27,679 nucleotides of DNA from DASUTW01 sp035513995. Its GTDB lineage: Bacteria > Actinomycetota > UBA4738 > CALAEC01. Made by a program: the position numbers and the translations under genes. Each line of letters opens with the position of its first letter. Positions within the stretch are counted from its first letter, which is position 1. Below are positions 23,253 through 27,679 of the stretch, piece after piece. The notes beneath the pieces were generated by a model. That model searched no databases, was not told the origin of the DNA, and saw only the letters and a program-made list of their open reading frames with translations. The DNA is taken from NCBI GenBank assembly GCA_035513995.1, contig DATKBL010000008.1:1-27679 (forward strand). Direction: 5' to 3'.

Positions 23253-26200
23253 CCTCGCCTCCGCAGGAACCACAGCGCGGCCACCCAGACCAGGGCCAGC
23301 CCCCCCACCTCCGTGGTCCGCACCCAGTCGTCTCGGCGGACCAGCGTCAGCTCGCCGGAGCCCGCGGGGGCCTCGAAGCCGACGGCCCATCCGAACGCCC
23401 GGAAGGGCTCGTGCTCGGCCCCGTCCTCGGTCCGGAGGACCCAGGCCGGCTCGTGCTCCTTCGAGACGAACGCCGTTCCGGTGGCGGGCAGGTCCGGTGA
23501 GCCCGCCCACACCCCCGGCTCGACGCGGCGGAAGGGGGTCACTCCGAGCCGGGCCACGCGGGCCGGGGCGAGGACGTCGTCCGCGCGGACGTCGCCCTGG
23601 GGCGCGGCGTTCGGAAGGACCCCCGCAATGGGGAACGCCCTCGTGTTCCGATAGAGGACCAGGCCGCCCGCGCGGGCGCCGGGGAGGAGATCGAGCTGGG
23701 CGTCCAACCTGGCTCGCGCCTCCGGAGGAAGATCTCCCTCGCCCGCGACCACGAACGCCACCGCGAACGGAGAGAGCAGGGAGCCGCCGTGGCGCACGCG
23801 TCCCGCGAGCACCGTTCGGAGGGCTCGCTCGAGCTCCTCGTAGCCGGGCCCTCCCGGGGGCAGGCCGACCGAGAGGATCGAGCGGCCGGACCGCCCCGTC
23901 ACCGCGTAGCGCACGGAGGCGCCGCGCGCCTCGACGACGCCCTCGGCAGGGCCGCCCGGAGGCGGGAACGAGCCGCCGCCGACGCGCCCGAGCCACAGCA
24001 CGCGGAAGGTCCACCCGGCGTCCGACGTGGCCACCACGGGATAGGCGGGGGCGATCCGATCCTCTCCGACCGCCCAACCTCCGCGCACCGCTTGGCCCGC
24101 CTGGAGCAGGACCCCGGCTCCGACGATGAGGGCGAGGAGGCCGAAGGCGATCTGCGTTCCGCCGAACGCCTGTCGCTCCACGCCCGGCGCGAACGAGGCG
24201 AAGCCCAGCCCCACGAGGACGCTCAGCACGAACGCCGCCAGCCCCAGGTACGCGACCGGCTCCGCGGCCGCGCTGGGGACGTAGCCGGCCGCCGCCAGCC
24301 AGGCCAGAGGCAGGGCCAGCGTCGCCGAGAGCAGCCCTCGCCAGGCGGCGCGTCGCTGTTTCGCCAGCGCGAAGCCGAGCACGCCCGCGATGGGAAGGAA
24401 GAGCGCCGGCAGCCAGGACCCGGGCGCGGGCCCGGGTGAGAGCCTCAGGATCGAGCCGAACTCCGCCGCGATCCCCAGCTCCGCGCTCCGACCCACCCCG
24501 ATCCGCGCCAGCGTCAACACGAAGGGGAACGCGAGGACGGCCGCGAAAACGAGCGTGGCGATCGCGATCCCCGTGCCCGGCAGGAGCCGCCCGCGCGGCC
24601 CCCCCACGACGAGCGTGACGACCGTCGCGATCGCGACCGGGGCCCAGACCGCCGGGAAGAAGGAGCCGGTGATCGCCAGGACGACCGCGGTCCCCAGCGC
24701 CCACCGCAGGGGCGCGCCCACCGGCCTCTCGAAGGGATCCGCGATGCGCCCGAGGACCCATGGGAGGCCGATCAGGAAGACCATCTGTCCGACCCTGCCC
24801 TCCGAGACGGCCCAGAGCACGACCGCAGAGAGCGCGTACGAGACACCGGTCGTGACCGCCGCAGAGCGGGCGCCGGTCCTGCGCAGCGCGACGCGGTACG
24901 CCGTCGCGCCGGCCAGCAACGGCGTGAGGGCGACGAGCATCCACGCGAGGGTCTGCGGGTTGCCGAGCGTGAGGAGGCTCGCGAGACCCAGCGGCACGAG
25001 CGCGGGGCTGGCCCCGTCGGCTCCGCCAAAGCCCGCGGGGATCGTCCCCTCGAGGTAGCGCGCGAATAGCTCCGTCGCGCTGTCGGGGAAGGTGGGCATG
25101 GCGCCTCCCTGGAGCGGAGAGGCGAAGAGCACGCCGCGGAACGAGAAGAGCGTCAGGAGGAGACCGAAGCCGAGCGCCAGGGTGGTGGGGTACCGGCCGA
25201 GGAAGCCCCCGACCCGCTCGCGGAGGGGGACGAGGGCCACCTCCTCTTCGGGCGCAAGCTCCCCCGTGCGTCCCGGGAAGAGGACGGCCGACACCTGCCC
25301 TGCCCAGCGCCGGAGGCGCGCAGAGGTGGGCGCCATCGTCGCGGTCACCTCCCGCTCCTTGACCGCGCGCACGGCGTGGAAGCGGACCCGCCGGCGCAGC
25401 GTGCCGGGGAATCGCAGCAGATTCCATCCCCAGGCGGCCAGCACCTGACGCGCCGCGCCGAACCGCCTCGACACCAGGAAGAGCGCGATCTTCGCCAGCC
25501 CCTGCACGACGTACATCGGCATCACCCACAGCAGCGTGAGCAGCCGGTAGTTCTTCAGCATCGCCGTGAGGGCCGAGCGCTCCTCGAGGTAGCGGGCGTC
25601 TTCGTTCCTGGCCCCCGCCCGGCGCCCGGCGTCTCCGACCGCCCCGTGGTACGCCACGGCCGAGGGGTCCATCACCACCCGGAACCCCGCGATGCGGACG
25701 CGCCAGCAGAAGTCGAGATCGCCGTGAGCGGGGCGGAGCCGCCCATCGGGGGGGCCCGCCCGAAGCCACGCGTCCCTGGCCACGAGCATCGCCGCCCCCG
25801 AGACGAAGAGGACCTCGCGAGGAGAGTCGTGCTGGCCCTGATCGATCTCGCCCTGCTCGAGCGCGGAGTACCGGTAGCCGAACCGATCGATCGTGTAGCC
25901 GATCTCGCGGACCATCCGGCGGCGCTCCCCGTCGAGAACCTTCGGTCCGACCACGCCCACCCCGTCGCCGGCGGCCGCGACGAGCCGGGCGACCGCGTCA
26001 CGGTCGAGAACGGTGTCGTCGTGGAGTAGCAAGAGGAAGTCGGCCTCGCGGGCCGCGGGGACCTCCATGGCGCGGGCCACTGCGCCGGGGAAGCCCACGT
26101 TCTCGGCCAGGCCGACGACGCGGCGGGGGCCGAGCAGGTCCCGGAGCAGATCGCCGGAGCCGTCGGCTGAGGCGTTGTCCACGGCGAGGACGCCGAGCCG

Positions 26201-26305
26201 CCCATGGGATTGGCGAGCCAGCGCGGCCAGCGACCGCTTCAGCCAGTCGGCCCCGTCCTTCACGACGAGGACCGCAAGCACGCTCGGGCTGTCTTTGGCT
26301 TCCAC
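23249..26305 (-). CDS. Large family-2 glycosyltransferase fused to a polytopic membrane domain
   Basis: A 1018-residue protein. Residues 1-240 are a GT-A family-2 glycosyltransferase: VLAVLVVKDGADWLKRSLAA, VDNASADGSGD, ENVGFPGAVARAM, the metal-binding HDDT (95-98) and HGDLDFCWRVRIAGFRVVMD. The next roughly 600 residues hold about a dozen membrane helices (from about 255 on, for example TLLWVMPMYVVQGLAKIALF and TTLALGFGLLLTLFSFRGVL), followed by an outer domain and a last helix (VGGLALVWVAALWFLRRRG) at the C-terminus. Such fusions extend or export envelope polysaccharides; the sugar and acceptor are unknown. It is followed by the coupled DUF5719-like gene and preceded by the whiB operon terminator. 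The gene layout (whiB, this enzyme, DUF5719, DUF3499, manB) is known in Actinobacteria. Confidence 0.85.
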   Translation of the reverse strand: MEAKDSPSVLAVLVVKDGADWLKRSLAALARQSHGRLGVLAVDNASADGSGDLLRDLLGPRRVVGLAENVGFPGAVARAMEVPAAREADFLLLLHDDTVLDRDAVARLVAAAGDGVGVVGPKVLDGERRRMVREIGYTIDRFGYRYSALEQGEIDQGQHDSPREVLFVSGAAMLVARDAWLRAGPPDGRLRPAHGDLDFCWRVRIAGFRVVMDPSAVAYHGAVGDAGRRAGARNEDARYLEERSALTAMLKNYRLLTLLWVMPMYVVQGLAKIALFLVSRRFGAARQVLAAWGWNLLRFPGTLRRRVRFHAVRAVKEREVTATMAPTSARLRRWAGQVSAVLFPGRTGELAPEEEVALVPLRERVGGFLGRYPTTLALGFGLLLTLFSFRGVLFASPLQGGAMPTFPDSATELFARYLEGTIPAGFGGADGASPALVPLGLASLLTLGNPQTLAWMLVALTPLLAGATAYRVALRRTGARSAAVTTGVSYALSAVVLWAVSEGRVGQMVFLIGLPWVLGRIADPFERPVGAPLRWALGTAVVLAITGSFFPAVWAPVAIATVVTLVVGGPRGRLLPGTGIAIATLVFAAVLAFPFVLTLARIGVGRSAELGIAAEFGSILRLSPGPAPGSWLPALFLPIAGVLGFALAKQRRAAWRGLLSATLALPLAWLAAAGYVPSAAAEPVAYLGLAAFVLSVLVGLGFASFAPGVERQAFGGTQIAFGLLALIVGAGVLLQAGQAVRGGWAVGEDRIAPAYPVVATSDAGWTFRVLWLGRVGGGSFPPPGGPAEGVVEARGASVRYAVTGRSGRSILSVGLPPGGPGYEELERALRTVLAGRVRHGGSLLSPFAVAFVVAGEGDLPPEARARLDAQLDLLPGARAGGLVLYRNTRAFPIAGVLPNAAPQGDVRADDVLAPARVARLGVTPFRRVEPGVWAGSPDLPATGTAFVSKEHEPAWVLRTEDGAEHEPFRAFGWAVGFEAPAGSGELTLVRRDDWVRTTEVGGLALVWVAALWFLRRRG

Positions 26306-26379
26306 GAGGGACGGGTGTGGGTCGGAGCCGGCGGGCCGGCCGCGACCGGCGCGGAGGATAGCATCATCCGGAAAAGGGA

Positions 26380-26403
26380 GAAGGGGGCGCGTCCGCCCCC
26401 TTC
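26380..26403 (-). terminator. Rho-independent terminator of the whiB operon
   Basis: On the minus strand GAAGGGGGCG-GACG-CGCCCCCTTC gives a perfect 10-bp stem with a 4-nt loop, followed by TCCCTTTTCC. It lies 16 nt after the stop of the Lys/Arg-repeat gene and separates it from the glycosyltransferase gene, 75 nt downstream. Confidence 0.75.
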
Positions 26404-26419
26404 CCGATCTCCGGTCGGC

Positions 26420-26878
26420 CTACCGGCGCCGCGTAGCTTTCTTCCGACCGGTGGTCTTCCTGCGACCGGTCGCCTTCTTCCGGCCCGTTGTCTTGCGACC
26501 GCCGGTCTTCCTGCGTGCGGCGGTCTTCTTCCGGCCGGTGGCCTTCTTTCGGCCGGTGGCCTTCTTCCGGCCGGCGGTCTTCTTCCGGCCGGTGGCCTTC
26601 TTCCGGCCGGCGGTCTTCTTCCGGCCGGTGGCCTTGCGACGCGCCGTGGTCTTGCGACCGCCGGTCTTCCTGCGTGCGGCGGTCTTCTTCCGGCCGGTGG
26701 CCTTCTTGCGGCCCGTGGTCTTGCGACGCGCCGTGGTCCTCCTGCGCGCGGTGGTCTTCCTGCGGCCGGTGGTCTTCCTGCGGGCCGCTGCGGTCCTCTT
26801 CCGTGCCGGTGCCTTCTTCGCGCTCTTCCTACCGCTCGACTTCTTCTTGGCGGTGGACTTCTTTCGCGCCGGTGGCAT
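26420..26878 (-). CDS. Histone-H1-like Lys/Arg-rich repeat protein
   Basis: A 152-residue protein made of only eight amino acids (Met, Pro, Ala, Arg, Lys, Ser, Thr, Gly), with no acidic or aromatic residue. The first 27 residues (MPPARKKSTAKKKSSGRKSA...) lead into about twenty hexapeptide repeats of the form T-G/A-R-R/K-K-A/T. This resembles the basic tails of HupB and histone-H1-like AlgP/Hc1 proteins that coat DNA or RNA. No globular domain is present, so it may be a stand-alone nucleoid or RNA-binding tail. It begins 20 nt after the whiB stop, and a strong terminator follows, so whiB and this gene form a two-gene operon. Unusual composition raises the risk of a spurious ORF, but the reading is closed, well placed and lacks sensible alternatives. 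Confidence 0.72.
   Translation of the reverse strand: MPPARKKSTAKKKSSGRKSAKKAPARKRTAAARRKTTGRRKTTARRRTTARRKTTGRKKATGRKKTAARRKTGGRKTTARRKATGRKKTAGRKKATGRKKTAGRKKATGRKKATGRKKTAARRKTGGRKTTGRKKATGRRKTTGRKKATRRR
26426..26797. repeat. 18-bp tandem repeats encoding the Lys/Arg hexapeptides
   Basis: About twenty imperfect 18-bp units of the type GGCCGGAAGAAGGCCACC (minus strand), each coding for one TGRKKA-like hexapeptide. The periodic repeats keep the frame whatever their number, so copy number could vary between strains by slippage. Variants TARRKT and GGRKTT alternate in blocks, and a block is duplicated near both ends (KKTAARRKTGGRKT). Confidence 0.85.
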
Positions 26879-26898
26879 CCGTCACCCCCCTCTCCCGA

Positions 26899-27126
26899 TC
26901 AGGACGCCATACGCTTCAGGCGTCGCCTCTCCCGTTCGCTCATCCCACCCCACACACCGTACCGCTCGTCGTGGCGCAGGGCGTAGTTCAGGCACTCGAT
27001 CCGCACCTCGCACTGGTTGCAGATCCGCTTCGCCTCGCGAGAGGATCCCCCTTTCTCGGGGAAGAAGATCTCCGGGTCGAATTCCCGGCACCTCGCTCGC
27101 TCCTGCCATGGGATGTAATGGTGCAC
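26899..27126 (-). CDS. whiB: WhiB-family iron-sulfur transcription regulator (WhiB2/WhmD-like by context)
   Basis: A 75-residue protein with the four WhiB cysteines (C13, C36, C39, C45; C-x22-C-x2-C-x5-C) that bind a redox- and NO-sensitive [4Fe-4S] cluster, and the family turn RYGVWGGMSERERRRLKR (56-72) with its basic tail. The family acts with the primary sigma factor as a transcription regulator in Actinobacteria. The location next to a glycosyltransferase, DUF5719, DUF3499 and manB matches the whiB2/whmD locus, which controls cell division and septation. GTG 27126 was chosen for its G-rich Shine-Dalgarno (GGGAGAGGGGCGACC). A 24-bp palindrome lies just upstream. The Lys/Arg-repeat gene follows in the same operon. 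Confidence 0.93.
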   Translation of the reverse strand: MHHYIPWQERARCREFDPEIFFPEKGGSSREAKRICNQCEVRIECLNYALRHDERYGVWGGMSERERRRLKRMAS

Positions 27127-27140
27127 GGTCGCCCCTCTCC

Positions 27141-27164
27141 CAGAATCACATACATGTAATTCTG
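27141..27164. promoter_or_regulatory. 24-bp near-perfect palindrome upstream of whiB
   Basis: On the minus strand CAGAATTACAT-GT-ATGTGATTCTG: 11-bp arms with one mismatch and a 2-nt centre. It lies 14 nt upstream of GTG 27126, in an AT-rich island, so it probably covers the promoter/-10 (TATGTGAT) or the start site. A candidate operator for autoregulation or another regulator. Right beside it a hairpin ACGGGG-CGT-CCCCGT (27179-27165) could terminate or punctuate the upstream gene. Confidence 0.5.
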
Positions 27165-27179
27165 ACGGGGACGCCCCGT
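27165..27179 (-). terminator. Small GC hairpin between fbiC and whiB
   Basis: ACGGGG-CGT-CCCCGT, a 6-bp stem on the minus strand, directly next to the whiB palindrome. No clear T run follows, so a terminator role for fbiC is uncertain. An AT-rich stretch with six consecutive A residues (minus strand, near 27205) lies between it and the fbiC stop. Confidence 0.25.
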
Positions 27180-27241
27180 TCTTGTCCAGGCCTCATGATG
27201 ACTTTTTTCGAGCGTCAAGTGAAGCGGCCTCGGCGCCTTTT

Positions 27242-27679
27242 TCACAGGTGGGCGCGGGCAGGCTCGTAGGTGGTGGTGCGGCGGGCGGGGAAGCGACCGA
27301 TCGCGCGGATCGCTTCCTCGAGCTCCTCGGGCTCCTTGCGGATCCCCCACTCCGCCCCGGCCATCCTCGAGATCGTCTCCTCCATCAGCGTGCCGCCGAG
27401 GTCGTTGGCCCCGCCGCGCAGCATCAGCTGGGACGCCTCGATGCCCAGCTTCACCCACGACACCTGGAGGTTGGGGATGCGCCCGTGCAGGAGGATGCGC
27501 GCGATCGCGTGCATCCTGCGGTTCTCGTCGTGGGTCGGGCCCGGGCGCGCCTTCCCCGCGAGGTAGATCGGAGAGCTCTGGTGCACGAAGGGGAGCGGCA
27601 CGAGCTCGGTGAACCCGCCGGTGTCGTCCTGGATCGCGGCGAGCCGCCGGATGTGCGCGACCCAGTGCGGCGGCGCGTC
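27242..27679 (-). CDS. fbiC: F420 precursor FO synthase, C-terminal (CofH-type) part, cut by window edge
   Basis: The last 145 residues of a gene whose start is outside the window. DAPPHWVAHIRRLAAIQDDT, GGFTELVPLPFVHQSSPIYL, IPNLQVSWVKLGIEASQLML, RGGANDLGGTLMEETISRMA are the C-terminal motifs of the CofH half of FO synthase, the radical-SAM enzyme that joins 4-hydroxybenzyl to a tyrosine-derived ring to make FO, the deazaflavin core of coenzyme F420. The protein stops at TGA 27244-27242 after ARRTTTYEPARAHL. Whether this is the fused CofG-CofH enzyme (FbiC) of Actinobacteria or a separate CofH cannot be decided from this part. It shows the host makes F420, which fits Actinomycetota. Confidence 0.9.
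   Translation of the reverse strand, partial: DAPPHWVAHIRRLAAIQDDTGGFTELVPLPFVHQSSPIYLAGKARPGPTHDENRRMHAIARILLHGRIPNLQVSWVKLGIEASQLMLRGGANDLGGTLMEETISRMAGAEWGIRKEPEELEEAIRAIGRFPARRTTTYEPARAHL

Noticed and set aside
21891..25769. A 1292-residue minus-strand protein
   Set aside because: Only its last 453 residues (from 23252) are protein-like; the upstream part is a shifted-frame shadow of the glycosyltransferase, rich in Arg/Gly/Pro.
26426..26797. CRISPR array
   Set aside because: The repeat unit is 18 bp without spacers and encodes hexapeptides in one frame; it is a coding repeat.
27141..27164. CRP/GlxR site before whiB
   Set aside because: One TGTGA is present, but in the palindrome it points outward, so the TGTGA-N6-TCACA order is not formed.
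26013..27269. Plus-strand 418-residue frame rich in FRPV/FLRP repeats
   Set aside because: It is the antisense shadow of the Lys/Arg repeat gene and crosses whiB and the fbiC gap.

Overview
This is a GC-rich (about 70%) chromosomal window from an actinobacterium. The evidence is a WhiB-family regulator, the C-terminal end of an F420-cofactor synthase (FbiC/CofH), DUF3499- and DUF5719-type genes next to whiB and manB (an arrangement I know from Actinomycetota), and many GTG/TTG starts. No feature fixes the class; a lineage outside the well-studied Mycobacterium/Streptomyces groups is likely, but that is inference. No phage, insertion sequence, CRISPR array, rRNA or tRNA was seen. Apart from two plus-strand genes (nhaA at 4113-5492 and a small Phd-like gene at 6711-7058), everything is transcribed on the minus strand, right to left.

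Right part, 19.5-27.7 kb, in transcription order: the end of fbiC/cofH; whiB followed 20 nt later by a histone-H1-like Lys/Arg repeat protein and a good terminator; a 1018-residue glycosyltransferase/membrane protein translationally coupled to a DUF5719-like protein; an L,D-transpeptidase with a UUCG-capped terminator; then three small zinc-binding or cysteine-rich genes (DUF3499-like, DUF6788-like, zinc ribbon). Two related palindromes sit upstream of the DUF3499-like and DUF6788-like genes. The theme is cell envelope and its control.

Middle part, 12.0-19.5 kb: manB, a Trm112-like protein, a PGI/PMI-type SIS isomerase, a purine nucleoside phosphorylase, ahcY and an unknown beta-rich protein form a tight, partly overlapping operon (sugar-phosphate supply plus S-adenosylhomocysteine/purine salvage). 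It is followed by comF, a 232-nt structured RNA that I assign to the raiA motif, a short hpf/raiA ribosome-hibernation gene and an orphan NarL-type response regulator.

Left part, 0-12 kb: an MFS transporter, secA, a DoxX-like membrane protein, prfB with an intact programmed +1 frameshift site, a split transketolase, and ftsE-ftsX followed by the start of a coiled-coil murein-hydrolase activator. This is a largely housekeeping set for translation, secretion and division.

The most interesting signals are the raiA-type RNA wedged between comF and hpf with a possible anti-Shine-Dalgarno switch after it, the prfB recoding site together with an SPY instead of SPF tripeptide, the paired palindromes around the DUF3499-like gene, and the whiB palindrome with its Lys/Arg-repeat partner gene.
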